Assembly (NCBI RefSeq): GCF_003573695.1
Contig: NC_039359.1
Coordinates: 118,613,849-118,677,848 of the forward strand
Length of the DNA stretch: 64,000 nt
Direction of reading: 5' to 3'
Origin: Papaver somniferum
Lineage: Eukaryota > Streptophyta > Magnoliopsida > Ranunculales > Papaveraceae
Part shown: positions 23,635 to 34,516 of the stretch, in pieces
How the letters are laid out: each line of letters starts with the position of its first letter
How positions within the stretch are numbered: the stretch's first letter is position 1
Made by a program: the position numbers and the translations under genes
The notes under the pieces: generated by a model
Databases searched by the model: none
What the model saw: only the letters and a program-made list of their open reading frames with translations
Told to the model about the DNA's origin: nothing

Positions 23635-23775
23635 GGGTGCATCGCCTCAACCAACATCAACAGTTACAAGTCATAATGGGAGAATTAGTGGGAGACTGCA
23701 TGGCGGAATTCTCGGCATGCTCGAGGACGTGGGAAGGTGGAGCGATTTTCTTTCCCTCGTGCCAAGCAAACGAGC

Positions 23776-23786
23776 GAAAGAAGGGG
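23776..23786 (+). promoter_or_regulatory. Polypurine tract of element A
   Basis: GAAAGAAGGGG lies six bases before the 3' LTR start TGTAGGTGTAG. Position and composition fit the plus-strand primer of a gypsy element. Confidence 0.6.
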
Positions 23787-23792
23787 CATAAA

Positions 23793-24475
23793 TGTAGGTG
23801 TAGATAATCCACAGGGCTAGGTGGCAAGATCCTAAGCTGTGATACACCAAAGAACAAAGAGCGGCGAAGCACAAGATAGAACCAAACGGCGCAAAGAGAG
23901 AGGTATCACGTGGGTCGGACGTGATGGCCCAATAGGTGTCGGATGTGACGTGACCCTTATCCTCTGACAGGTCGGGCGAACAATCAGAAAACACTCGGTC
24001 AGACGAAGGAAGATGGTCAAACAAAGGAACGAGAAAAAGAAGGGCGACATCGTGTTAACCAGACGATTAAGACTCGACCTCGGGTGAAGAACTATCGGTC
24101 AAACCAGAAAGTCGGGCGAGCAATGAAGATCCGATAGGGAACAACTAAATTGATGTAATGTGACCAACATTGTAATTCTGTTGTATGTCGACCTTGGCCT
24201 ATAAATATAAGGGCAGGTCGAGAGAGAGAGGCAGGTGGTAGAGGGAGGAAAAGAAGGCACCATACTTAAGTTGTGAGAGCTTCACCATTTGAGAAGGAGA
24301 GAACATTTGTAACCAAAGAAGAGAAATATACTAGCATTCACCCTTTCACCCCGTGGACGTAGATAATCATACCGAACCATGTATATCTTTGTGCCTATGT
24401 TTGTTGTGTATCTTCACTTTGTGTTAATCGATCTTCTACTTCGTTGGATGTGGTGTGTGGTTTTATGCCACTACA
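23793..24475 (+). repeat. 3' LTR of element A
   Basis: Complete 683-bp LTR from TGTAG to CTACA (5-bp inverted ends), with a TATA box CTATAAATATA at about 24198-24208. It is followed directly by the target duplication GTAAT. Its final 180 bp are absent from the 5' copy. Confidence 0.88.
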
Positions 24476-24480
24476 GTAAT

Positions 24481-25383
24481 TTTATCTAAAATAAACAGTG
24501 AAAGAACTATCAGTAGGAAGATAATACAACAAGTGGAACCACCAACTATACGAATCCATCAAGGATAGTAGTTAGTATGGGATGGCCGTGCATGATGGAG
24601 ATGGATGTTATATATAGTGGTAAGTAGTACACATCGCATAAAAGATGTTTGGTGATTACTCCTAATACTACTGTTAAAAAACATTCACAGAATATTATCC
24701 CTCGCCAATCAAACACTACTGCTCGTATTGAAAAAGAAAGAAGTGGAACAAGAAGAGAACATCACTATCTGCGGCCTAAAAAAACGGCAGATTGATTGAC
24801 CGGAAATAATAACATCATATTTATGAAGATCCATATGTGCCTAAATTGAGGGAAGCAAACTTTGACAGAAAACAATGCCCACATAAAACGCCCATAATTA
24901 ATTTAATGATTATCAACAGAAAGTTTAGAATTTTTTTATTTTTTGTTAATAATATATTTAACTAGTGAAGGTCAATTTAGTCTTACTGAAAATGTGAAAA
25001 TATAAATCGGATCTCAAACTTTTAATCTAAACCGTAGATCATTACATTTTGGGCCACACACATATGTCATCTTAATGATGGGTTGTTGAAAGAGAGAGGA
25101 ACTAGATTTGGGTTCCTTAAAAATTTCCACAACATGAATTTATATAGGCAGAATGGCGATAACATCATTAGATAGCGGTTATAAATGTAGTTATTGTATA
25201 CCAAAATGGACGATCCGGATTGGTTGAGTCGAAATTTGATTAAAAATGAACCGAGCTTCTGCTCAACTTGGCACCATCGACCATGATTTGGGCGATCGAT
25301 TCAATCTATTCCGATAAACCTTTTCTCCATTGTGAAAAACTGACTTTGCTCATCCACATAGACCATTAAATAGAACTCTATTA
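24481..25383. other. Intergenic DNA between elements A and B, no gene seen
   Basis: AT-rich and apparently low-copy. No ORF above 60 codons and no clear repeat structure. It ends at the left flank of the foldback element, into whose terminus element B inserted. Confidence 0.45.
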
Positions 25384-25388
25384 TTGGT

Positions 25389-25841
25389 GTAGTTGCAGGA
25401 AATCCTACACTACACCCCTCATATTTCATTAACATTCAACTCATTTTTGGATAACAAACTTAATTTTATTGATGAATCTTTGAACAATCTTACAAGAAAA
25501 GATAAAAGAATCAAGAATAACCACTGCTCTAGATTTTCTCTCTCCTATTTACTTGCTTCTCACTCAAAAAGATCTCTCTTTCCTTTACAACTGAACGGCT
25601 TTTATAGGGAATTACATAGTGGATGACAGCTAATCCTTTATTTTCGGATATGGCTTGCGACATTCTCGCAACCTTACAAATGTTAATCTCGCAAACTCTC
25701 TAATTTTCGCAGGACCATCACATTTTTCTCATGATTTAGCTGACGTCGTTTATTATTCGTTTCTGAAATTGTTCTGCACTGTTGTGTTGTGTTGTTAATA
25801 ATTTCGCTGAGGCATTATTGCTGCGAGATTCTGATCCTACA
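25389..25841 (-). repeat. 3' LTR of element B
   Basis: 453 bp matching 34043-34516 with small deletions. On the minus strand it starts TGTAGGATCAGAATC, has CCTATAAAAGCC as TATA box (about 25600-25611) and ends GCAACTACA. The minus strand just before its start is purine-rich (GAGAAGAGGCAAGA, 25842-25855) and serves as polypurine tract. Confidence 0.88.
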
Positions 25842-26041
25842 TCTTGCCTCTTCTCATATCTTCTCTGCGAAGTAGAGAACGATGTGAGAAATGCCGCAGC
25901 TGTCATCTTTCATATTCTGCATTTATCACACGTATCCTTTCTTCCATCTATTTCTTGACACGTCTTCTGTAACCGCTGCTTTTCAACCGCTCACGTCTTT
26001 TCATTAATGGTGTTTATTTCTTCGAGTAAAAAAATCTTCTC

Positions 26042-26049
26042 TATATATT
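26042..26049 (+). promoter_or_regulatory. TATA box candidate for the antisense ORF of element B
   Basis: TATATATT in a CT-rich context, about 230 nt upstream of ATG 26280 and 200 bp outside the LTR. The long CT-rich stretch after it (26050-26240) resembles a plant 5' leader. Spacing to the ATG is nearly the same as in element A. Confidence 0.45.
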
Positions 26050-26279
26050 CTTCTTACTCTTCTTTCCATTTTCTTTTTATTTCTCTTCTCTTTTTATTCT
26101 CTCATCTCTGCAACTCTATTGTTCTTCCATAAATTCTGCCATTGCAACTTTTTTCTTTCTTCTTCTTTTAATCTTTTTAATTTTCTTCATCTCCATACTG
26201 TTCCCTCTGTAGATCTTCACTGTTCGTAACTTTCTTCCTTTTTAATTTTTACGAATTAATCTTCCTGCTGGTGTTTTCC

Positions 26280-28533
26280 ATGGATTCATCGAGGTTAGTT
26301 TTCTTTTTTCTTTCTTATGGGTTTTGCTGAAATTGATCTTGCTTACTGCTTATTTGATGTGTTTATGTGATTCCCATACTGTTGTTATTTCAGCAAAAAC
26401 GCCTCTAACACCAAATTTACGGTTCAGAACCCTAATATTCCCAAATCGCAGCATAAGATTGTTGTAAACAAAAGAAAGTCTGCGAATCAGAAGGTAGTAA
26501 GAAACATTATTCTTTTCTAATAACAATATTGTTGCCTCTGTTTCTTATCTGGATTGTGATTCGCAGGGTGATAAGGATGCCAACAAACCTCTCAAGAAAT
26601 CTCGCCACCTAAAACCGTTGAAACCTCTGTTCCATTCCACTTACTTATCCTTCAAAATCTCCTGCGACATCTTCGCAAGTTAAACCATTATCTCCAATTC
26701 GCGAAAAGGTTGCCTCAGATTTCATTCTTCAACTGACCTTTCAATGATTGAAACCCCCTTATTAATCCTTCTGTGAATGAAACTTCTTCTCCTCCTATTG
26801 ATAATGTTTCCAACCTTCTATCATTGCCAGTTCTCTACCTGAGCCTCTTCCTTTTCGAAAGAAACGTGGAAGGAATAGATATTGCTTTCAAAGTTTTGTC
26901 TGAGGTCCTGGATGATGGCAAGAAGTCTCCCATTGATCCTGTCAAGTCTGGTGTTTGCGAAATTCTGAGTAAGTATTTTGGCTCTGACAGAGCTGCTTCG
27001 CAAACAGCTTTGGAAAAAGAGTGTAAGTCTCGAAAATCAAAAGCTCCAGAATGTTTCGCTGGATCGCGACAATCTTCGCAAGAAGAATGATGAACTGAGA
27101 GGTATGATTTCCTTATGTGTCTTCAATTTGCCTTTCTAATGATTTTATCCTTTCCATATTTAATTATCCTTGAAATCCCTTTTCGCATGTTAAGCCTTAA
27201 ACCAGAAACGAATAATGGAGAGATATCAATTTGAATGCTGTTGAAGAAGCCCGTGTTGATAAAGAGATTTTGATGGATCAATATAACCAATTAGATAACC
27301 TCTATTCATACTTGTTGATCATATAAATAATCTTACCAATGAAAATACCCAATTAGTTCGGAGGCAAATTTATTAAGTAATGAAATATCTCGCCTCTCTT
27401 ATTCTTTAACTAAAGCTAATCTAGGGATGGAATCTTTATCAGATGAGAATAAAACTCTATCTCAAGAGAAGCGAATTTGTTTAAACAAGATGGCGATATC
27501 TTCGCAACAACTTAGCATCCTTCAGAAAGTATGTGATGACCAAGAACAATCTCTTCGCTCTTTGAGAAATGAACTTAAAGAAGTAACAGAGTCATCTATC
27601 GCTGAAAGAGATACACTCATTCAAGGTAGAATAGCTTTAAGTGTAAAGGCGAACCAACTTAAAGAACAATATTCCAAATTAGAAGAATCTTATTCTCTTG
27701 CGAAGAAAAATGCCTTTCTTATTTCTAAAGAGAAAAATCTTCAGTCTCGACTTAAAGGTTTAGTTGGAGATAAATTTGATGATGCGATGGACCGTTGGGA
27801 GAATAGTTGTCTGACCTTGATTCAACACCTTATTTCGCAAAAGGAAGGTAGTCATAATAGTTTGACTGCCTTAACTATCTTTTCTTTGTCATACTTTTTG
27901 AGTTCTTCATCTTACTGAAATTTTGTATTCTACTTTTCGCAGAGTCTGAGAAAAATCTTCATTCCTCCATTTCTGTTTTGGAGGCTAAATATGCCAAAAT
28001 TCGCAAAGAAAATGCACTACTCGTCTCTGTCCTTACTGGTTCTCGCGACCGAGCAGAAAGAAGACTTGATTATCTTGCTTACTTTAAGGATATTCAAGAT
28101 AGGAATCATCAGAGAGCACTTCTTCGTCAAGTTCATCTCCGGGCTGAAGTTCTTGAATGATATTTTATTGTCCAAATCTCTTCCTCCTACATCAATCGAA
28201 CCTTTGGAAGTAGATGATGATGAAATTCCTCGTCCTGCTGACAGTGATTATGATTATGAAAGTGGTGGAGAGAATAGTATTTTGGAAGATAGAGAAGAGA
28301 TCCCTTCTAAGGAAGCAACTGCTGGTGCTAATCAAGATGGACACGAAAAAGAAATCTCTTCTAAAGAAGTAATTGCTGGCGATAATCCAGGTGGCGGCGG
28401 AAAATAAGTCCCTCTCAAAGGAATTATTGTTGGTGAAGATCAGAATCGAAATGAAGAAAAGGTTGGCGATAATGAGAACATTGGCGAAGAGCGTCCATTG
28501 TCTCCTTCTAATGGAATTAATACTGAAGCATGA
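26280..28533 (+). pseudogene. Antisense coiled-coil ORF of element B
   Basis: It opposes the element's own genes. ATG 26280 (MDSS) is followed by a donor (GAG/GTTAGT, exon end 26293), an acceptor at 26393 (TTATTTCAG), a second exon 26394-26493 ending at AAG/GTAGTAAG, and a third starting at 26567 after TTCGCAG. These join in frame to a basic, Lys-rich N-terminus. Frameshifts follow near 26620-26780. Later blocks read as a coiled coil, mainly 27427-27918 (SLSDENKTLSQEKRICLNKM onward, heptads of Leu, Glu, Lys) and 27978-28407, ending acidic (SIEPLEVDDDEIPRPADSD, then two EISSKE-like repeats). The position and coiled coil match the antisense ORF of element A, but I do not see the PF04195-type domain here. 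Confidence 0.6.
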
Positions 28534-28769
28534 GTTTCTTATCTAGTTCTATCTTCTTGAATTGTTTCATCTTTATTATTTCTTGCGAATAATATTCTTC
28601 AACCAACTTTGGAATTAATTTGCTGGCGAGAAAGATAATGCCTCTTGTTTACTGATTCCCATACTTGCCTCTCATTATCTTTCTTGCGAGAAATGATCTG
28701 TTATGAATACTAATAAATATTTTATTTTGTCATGTAGTCTTATTTTTCCTTCCTAATTAAAGGTCTTAT

Positions 28770-29100
28770 TATGCCACCTCTTGTCATTGCGACAAAATCG
28801 CAGGACGTCCTTACACTTTCATGCAAAAACCCATTGATCTTGCCTTAAGTTTTTCTTTTGTATTATTGCCTCTTCAGGAATGTTGCGATAATATGATAGG
28901 CCTAAATATTCTTGCGAAAATAAAGCCCCATGACATTGTCGTCTTGCGACGAAATCGCAGGACGTCTTCGCACTTTCATGCGAAAACCCATTGATCTCGT
29001 CTTATCTTTTCTCTTTAGTATTATTGCCTCTTCAGGATTGTGCACAAATATGACAAGCCTTAATACCCTTGCGAGTAAAAAGCCTCATGACATTTGCGTC
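28770..29100 (+). repeat. Two tandem units of about 160 bp in element B
   Basis: Each unit contains GACAAAATCGCAGGACGTC or GACGAAATCGCAGGACGTC, then CACTTTCATGC(A/G)AAAACCCATTGATC and ATTATTGCCTCTTCAGGA. Copies start at about 28770 and 28930, and the beginning of a third is seen at about 29085. They lie between the antisense ORF and integrase. Confidence 0.75.
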
Positions 29101-29799
29101 TTAAGACACTTATCAGCTCCCTAATGGAGGGTGCCGCCCTTATCTCCCCCTGGTTGCCCCTTCAAGGAGGCGTACTCTACCATACAAGGTTATCCTCCCA
29201 TCCAGTCTTAACAACAACCAGTTGTTTTCGCAGCCTCTTATCCCTTTTACCTATAGGGTTTATGGTTACGAGACTGCACCCTAAGTGGGGTTTTCTTCGG
29301 GCCGAGTGCAGTATAAGCCAAGACTTGTCAAGAATGGCAAGGTACGCTCCAGACGCCCCTGGCACTCTTGACTCAACCGTGTACCTCGGCGCCTTGATCA
29401 GATTCTGCACTCCTTGGGAGAGTCCTTATTACCTTAGTCGCCCAACCTAAGTCATATGCTTAAGCTGAGAATCCAAGGTGCCTCTCCCGGATGGGCTTTA
29501 TTGACCCCAAATCTCCATGACTCAGGTTCCGGTGGCGGTGTAGCCTTTCCCTGAGCCATGCAACAGGTACCCCCTTATATGACGTACTTTAGGTCTTACA
29601 TTTGCCTCTTGCGAAATTTTATTCGCGAACTAGGGTGTACGCCATAAAGGTTCGCCCCTTTCTCTTTTGTCATTGTTCTTTATGATTATCTCTGCGAAAG
29701 TTTCGCACATCATGATCTTGTTTTGATATGAATAATCTCGCAACTATTCTTTCAGAATCCATCAACTAACTCTCAAAGCTTCTTATGGATAATATCTTT
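29100..29799 (-). other. Untranslated GC-richer block of element B
   Basis: No believable gene. The plus-strand frame 29094-29450 is uninterrupted for 118 codons but has no domain, and its composition (Pro/Leu/Ser) fits non-coding DNA. It lies just downstream of the integrase end in the element's sense. Confidence 0.5.
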
Positions 29800-31069
29800 T
29801 TAAGTACAATCTGTTCCATGGTCTGTCAAGTCTATGACCAACATCTCTACCTTCTGGATCCATTAATTTATAAGCTCTGTCCAACTATCTCCTTAATGAT
29901 GTAAGGTCCATCCCATTTTTTCGCTAACTTTCCACCATTTTCTCGCTGATATATTGGTGTCTCTCGCAGAACTAAATCTCCTGGTTGAATTCGCGTACTT
30001 TGACACGTTTATTATATTCTCGGGCTAATCTTCGCTGATAATTCTCCATATGTTGTAAAGCTCTTTCTCTTTTTTCTTCTAACTCATCAAGTTTGCTTAA
30101 GATCAAACCCGCACTAAGATTTTTCTCCCAAGCTTTCTCTTTGTTGTCGGAATAACAACTTCTGTTGGTAACACCGCTTCAACTCCGTATGTTAAACAAA
30201 AAGGTGACATTCCAGTAGCTTCTCTCTAGTTGTTATAAGCCCATACTGCATTATGTACTTGTTCGCACCATGCTCTATGATGTCCTTCTAATTTCTTCTT
30301 TAATATATCTGCAATTGTTTTGTTTGTTGCCTCTGCCTGCCCATTAGCTTGTGGATACAGGAGTAGACTTTCCACATTTTATTTAAATGCATTAAGTAAC
30401 ATTTCTATGTTCTGTCCTTCAAACTGTTTCCCATTATCAGATACCAACTGCAGGAATTCCGAATCTGCAAATGATATTTTCGAATATGAATGTAAAGATA
30501 TCTTTGTCGCGAATATGCTGTACTGCCTTACTTCTGTCCATTTTGTGAAATAATCTGTTGCGACTATTAAGTATCTTCTTTGTCCAGATCCTGGTAAAAA
30601 TGGCCCCACAATATCTAAGCCCCACTTTCCAAAAGGCCATACACTGGTTGAAGATGACAATGGTGCTCCAGGTGCATGTATTTTCTTTCCGTGCCGCTGA
30701 CAATCTTCGCAACGTCTTGATATTTGTTTTGCATCTTCGTGCATGTATGGCCAGTAATAGCCTTGCATTTTTGCTCTATGTGCCAAAGATCTTCCCCCGC
30801 TATGATTGCCAGCATCCCACTATGTAACATTTTTAGCACTTTTCTCATTCTTCTCATGTCAACCATCTGAGTGATGGTCCATTAAAGGATTTTCGGTATA
30901 ACATCCCATCTCTTAATTCATAATTTGTTGCACGGCTTTTTAACTTGTGTGCTTCCAATCTGTTTCTTGGTGTTTCTCCTTTCGCCAAATATGCATGAAG
31001 CTCTGTTCTCCAATCTGCGATATTGTTCGTTTGTTCTTCTTCTCCACCTTCCATAATCATTGCATTCAC
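29800..31069 (-). pseudogene. Integrase of element B
   Basis: The minus strand first gives NYELRDGMLYRKSFNGPSLRW (30854-31069), then the zinc-binding end CEDCQRHGKKIHAPGAPL and the core GKWGLDIVGPFLPGSGQRRY, ATDYFTKWTEV, LVSDNGKQFEGQ (30379-30786). The frame is lost twice, near 30840 and at the stop near 30379, and also within the core. After 30370 the match continues in pieces: YPQANGQAEATNKTI, WCEQVHNAVWAY, LTYGVEAVLPTEVVIPT and a decayed C-terminus to about 29800. The catalytic Asp, Asp and Glu positions can still be recognised, but no intact protein remains. Confidence 0.85.
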
Positions 31070-31075
31070 TTCTTC

Positions 31076-31990
31076 TTATTCTTTATTGATTGATGGTGAT
31101 AGAAGTGTCTGTATTTTTATGCATCTCGCAGTTGGATCTGTCATCATTCTTGAGATGAAAGCAAAAGCGTCTGCGAGTCTATTATCCTTCCTTGAAATGT
31201 GCCTCCATTTTATCTTTGGGATTTTTGCTGACAATTCTTCAACGAGCTTCTTGTATTTCTTCAAGGATGGTTCATTTGTAGTGTACTCTCCCTTTATTTG
31301 GCGAATAACTAGCTGCGAATCACTAGTGATCCTGGCATTTTCTAGTTTCATTTCTATTGCGAACTTTAAGGCATGTACCACAACTTCATATTACGTATCG
31401 TTATTAGTGGATGCGAATTCCAATCTGAATGAAAAAGCCATCTTCGTTCGTTCTGGCGAAATTAAAACAGTTCCAACCCCATTGCCTTCTCCATTTGATG
31501 ATCCATCTACCAATATCACCCATCTATTTGGTTCTGTTAATAAGTCTTTTGGATCTCCATGTTCTTCTTCTATATCCATTATCTCTGCCACCGCTTCATC
31601 ATCTTCTAAAGGAAATTCTGCTAAAAATTCTGCGACAATTTGTGATTTTGGTGAAGATAATATTTCATACTTGATTTCGAAATGTCCTATTTTTGCATTC
31701 CATCTCTCCACCCTACCTGATCTTTTTGAATTCTTCATCACTGATTCAATTGGTACTTTTGTTAGCACCCTTGTTTTGTGTGCTTGAAAATATATGCGAA
31801 GTTTAAATGCGGCGTGTACTAATGCTAAAATTAGCTTCTCAATCTTTGAATAATTCCTCTCTGCAGCATTAAATGTTTTGCTGATGTAATAAATGGGCTT
31901 TTCCACTCCTGCGTTCGTTCGCAATAGCACAGCGCTTAAATCATGTCATGTTGTCGCAAGATAGATCAATAGTTCTTCTCCTTTTGTAAA
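31076..31990 (-). pseudogene. RNase H and second RNase H of element B
   Basis: 31391-31930 encodes the first RNase H end (KPIYYISKTFNAAERNYSKI, YFQAHKTRVLTKVPIE) and the start of the second (WVILVDGSSNGEGNGVGTV, FRLEFASTNNDT). A TAA after NNDT, where relatives continue with a YEA-type motif, separates it from 31076-31381 (DSQLVIRQIKGEYTTNEPSL, RHISRKDNRLADAFAF). Two RNase H copies in tandem again place the element in the Tat lineage. Confidence 0.85.
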
Positions 31991-32000
31991 ATATATGTAT

Positions 32001-32783
32001 TCATAAGTGTCCTTTGATCCCTTTAAAAGCTTTTTCACATTCATCAGTCCATTTGAATTTCGCACCTTTCTTGAGTATATTGAAAAAATGTTTACATTTG
32101 TCTGATGATCGCGAAATGAATCTTCCTAGCGAAGCTAAAAGTCCGTTCAATTTTTGTACATCCTTTACAGTTGCTGGTGTTGGCATGTCACGAACTGCTT
32201 GTACCTTTTCTGGATCAACTTGTGTTCCTTCTTTTGATACAATGTAGCCTAAAATTTTTCCCGATGCAACCCCAAAAATGCATTTTTCAGGGTTCAGTTT
32301 AATATTATAATGTCGCATCTGTTCAAAAATCTCCCTCAAATCTTGTACATGATCTTTAGCTTCTTTACTCTTCACTAACATGTCATCCACGTATACCTCT
32401 AATGTTTTGTGTATCCATTTCGCGAACACCTTCTCTACCATTCTTTGATACGTTGATCCTGCATTTCGCAAACCAAACGACATTTTTGTATAACAGTATA
32501 AACCTCTTGGAGCGAAAAAAGCAGAATGTTCTTGATCTTCTTTAGCGAGAGGGATTTGGTTATAACCTTTGTACCCATCTAAAGAAGGCACTCTATCATT
32601 TCCCGCTGCTGATTCAACCATTTGAGGAATATCCGGTAATGGAAAACTATATTTAGGGCAAGCCTTGTTTAAATCAGTGAAATCTATGCAAATTCTTATC
32701 CCTTTATTTTTCTTTGGAACAACAACCATGTTTGATATCCACTCTGGGTATTTAGCTTCTCTTATAATTCCCGCCTCAAGCAT
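32001..32783 (-). pseudogene. Reverse transcriptase of element B (domain still open)
   Basis: An uninterrupted 260-codon frame covers the RT palm and thumb: EAGIIREAKYPEWISNMVVV, ICIDFTDLNKACPKYSFPLP, DGYKGYNQIPL, SFGLRNAGSTYQRMV, catalytic YVDD (plus-strand 32382-32393), NPEKCIFGVASGKILGYIV and LNGLLASLGRFISRS. It is cut from the upstream linker by a stop near 32790 and from RNase H by a frame change near 31990, so the domain survives but not the polyprotein. Confidence 0.9.
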
Positions 32784-32795
32784 TTTCTGTAATTC

Positions 32796-34007
32796 TTATT
32801 CTATTTGAGGATGGTAGGTTGTTGCGATTTTTCTTATTCTCTGTTTAAATGGTCTCACATTCTTGTTAATCTCCAACTTATGACATGCAATTGACGGATC
32901 TATTCCAGGTATCTCATCCATGCTCTCCGCGAAAATATCTTTATATTCCCGCAAAAGATTGACAGTTCTTTCTTCCTCTTCTGCATCCATCTTGGTTCCA
33001 ATCCTCAATATTAGGGGTTCTTCTATAGTCCCAACATTTACTTCTTTTATTGGTTCTACCGCAGTGTAACTGGCCTTGGGTTCTCCCATTGGTGTTGGCT
33101 CTTTTATCATCTTCGCAGGTCCATCTCCTTCCTCCGAAATTTCGCTGGGTATTCCTTTACCTTCTTTTACTCTTATCATGTACACTCTAAATTCTTCCTC
33201 TTTCTTTGCCTCCTTTGCTATTTTTTTGCGAAATTGTCGCTTTTTTGCTCGTCCTTCATAATGTTTTACTTCAATTTGATAACATAATTTCGCATTGTCA
33301 ATATCTCCTCTAATTTCACCTACTCCACTTGGCATGGGGAATCTGATGCATTGATGCAACGTTGATGCTACAGTTTTAATTGCGTGTATCCATGGTCTCC
33401 CCAACAGCATGTTATATGGTGATTCCATATCCACTATGCATAGTGTTACTTGTGTTTCGATCTCTCCTAGTGGAATTCACACCACTATTTCTCCTTTAGG
33501 TTTTGTTGTGGATTTTCCAAAGCCATGAACAAGATATGTTGAACAAGACATTTCTTCATTTTTGAATCCCATTCCTTTGAATGCATGATAGAATATTATA
33601 TCCACTAAACTTCCTGTATCAACTAAAGTTCTGTTCAATATCCATTCTTCCATGGATTTTGTTGTTGTCCCCTTCTCTTTTCGTGTAATAGGTATTGTAA
33701 TAACCAATGGAGATGTGTGGCTCGAATTTTCTTTTGGTATTTCTGCTGCCATGAATGTGGTTTTTTTCTTTTCCCAATCTTTCAAGGGTGATGTTTTTTC
33801 TACCGCCATAACCTTCCTTCCTTCAAAATCTCGATAATGTATCCTTCCCTTGATGTTTTCATGGAATTCATTAACCATTGTTTTTCTTATCATATTACAC
33901 TTCAATCTTTTGTCATCTTCATTGACTCTAATCATTTTTCTTTTAACTGGTTCACCGATTTGTTTAATCACTTTCTTGATTTGAACAATCTCAACAACAA
34001 TCTTCAA
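32796..34007 (-). pseudogene. Protease and linker of element B
   Basis: 33477-34007 has the retroviral-type aspartic protease motif LVDTGSLVDIIFYHAFKGM. Its upstream part is basic and shows no gag domain. 32796-33434 is the linker, with MDMESPYNMLLGRPWIHAI, an acidic/basic spacer, and the region just before RT (EYKDIFAESMDEIPGIDPS). The two frames are separated by a stop near 33477. The protease frame begins within about 20 bases of the primer site, so gag appears to have been deleted. Confidence 0.82.
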
Positions 34008-34020
34008 TTTTCAACCTTCA

Positions 34021-34039
34021 GTCCCTGTTTCTAGCGCCA
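34021..34039 (-). promoter_or_regulatory. Primer-binding site of element B
   Basis: The minus strand reads TGGCGCTAGAAACAGGGAC, three bases after the 5' LTR end. A TGGCGC start is common among Tat/Athila-type plant elements. I do not assign the tRNA. Confidence 0.7.
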
Positions 34040-34042
34040 TTA

Positions 34043-34516
34043 TGTAGTTGCAGGATATCCTACACTACACCCCTCATAAGATTTCATTAACATTCAACTC
34101 ATTTTTGGATTAACAATCTTAATTTTATTGATGAATCTTTGAAAAATCTTACAAGAAAAGATAAAGGAATCAAGAATAACCACTGCTCTAGATTTTATCT
34201 CTCCTATTTACTTTCTTCTCACTCACAAAAAAAAGATCTCTCTCTTCCTCACAGCTGATCGGCTCTTTATATAGAGTTTTTCATAGTGGATGACAACTAA
34301 TCCATCCTTTATTTTCGTAAATGGCTTGCGAAATTATCGCAAACTTATAAATGTTAATCTCGCAAACTCCCTAATTTTCGCAGGACCATCACATTTTTCT
34401 CATGATTTAGCTGACATCGTTTATTATTTCGTTTCTGAAGTTGTTCTGCGACATTGTTGTGTTGTGTTGTTAATAATTTCGCTGAGGCATTATTGCTGCG
34501 AGATTCTGATCCTACA
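34043..34516 (-). repeat. 5' LTR of element B
   Basis: 474-bp LTR, minus strand from TGTAGGATC to AACTACA, with TATA box CTCTATATAAAGAGCC (about 34262-34277). Flanked outside by ATTGG. It is a longer version of the 25389 copy because of small insertions. Confidence 0.88.

Larger units (their letters stand above)
13088..24475 (+). mobile_element. Ty3/gypsy Tat-lineage retrotransposon A, 11.4 kb, degenerate
   Basis: Bounded by LTRs that start TGTAGGTGTAG and (3' copy) end CTACA, and flanked on both sides by the 5-bp direct repeat GTAAT (13083-13087 and 24476-24480), so both ends of one insertion are present. The order is gag, protease, RT, RNase H, a second RNase H, integrase, then a long 3' region with an antisense ORF. 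The doubled RNase H and antisense ORF are known hallmarks of the Tat lineage. The shared 505 bp of the two LTRs differ at roughly 18-20 positions by hand count, so the insertion is not very recent. All major ORFs are broken by stops or frameshifts, and the 5' LTR has lost its 3' part. Confidence 0.88.
25389..34516 (-). mobile_element. Ty3/gypsy Tat-like retrotransposon B, 9.1 kb, without recognisable gag
   Basis: Two LTRs (25389-25841 and 34043-34516) with termini TGTAG...CTACA are flanked by a perfect 5-bp duplication ATTGG (25384-25388 and 34517-34521). Read on the minus strand the order is 5' LTR, primer site, protease, RT with intact YVDD, RNase H, second RNase H, integrase, a 3' region with tandem repeats, an antisense ORF, polypurine tract and 3' LTR. 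No gag domain is seen between primer site and protease. The LTRs differ by many substitutions and several small indels, more than those of element A, so B looks older. Stops and frameshifts break RNase H and integrase. Confidence 0.88.

Noticed and set aside
29094..29450. 118-codon plus-strand frame in element B
   Set aside because: It lies in the untranslated region after integrase; composition and lack of domain suggest chance openness in a GC-richer block.
31023..31787. 254-codon plus-strand frame
   Set aside because: It is the exact antisense of the RNase H coding region of element B and codes for a Ser/Ile/Phe-rich shadow.
25389..34516. Considered the 26280-28533 coiled-coil ORF as an independent host gene
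   Set aside because: It lies wholly between the LTRs of element B and matches the antisense ORF position of element A, so it belongs to the element.
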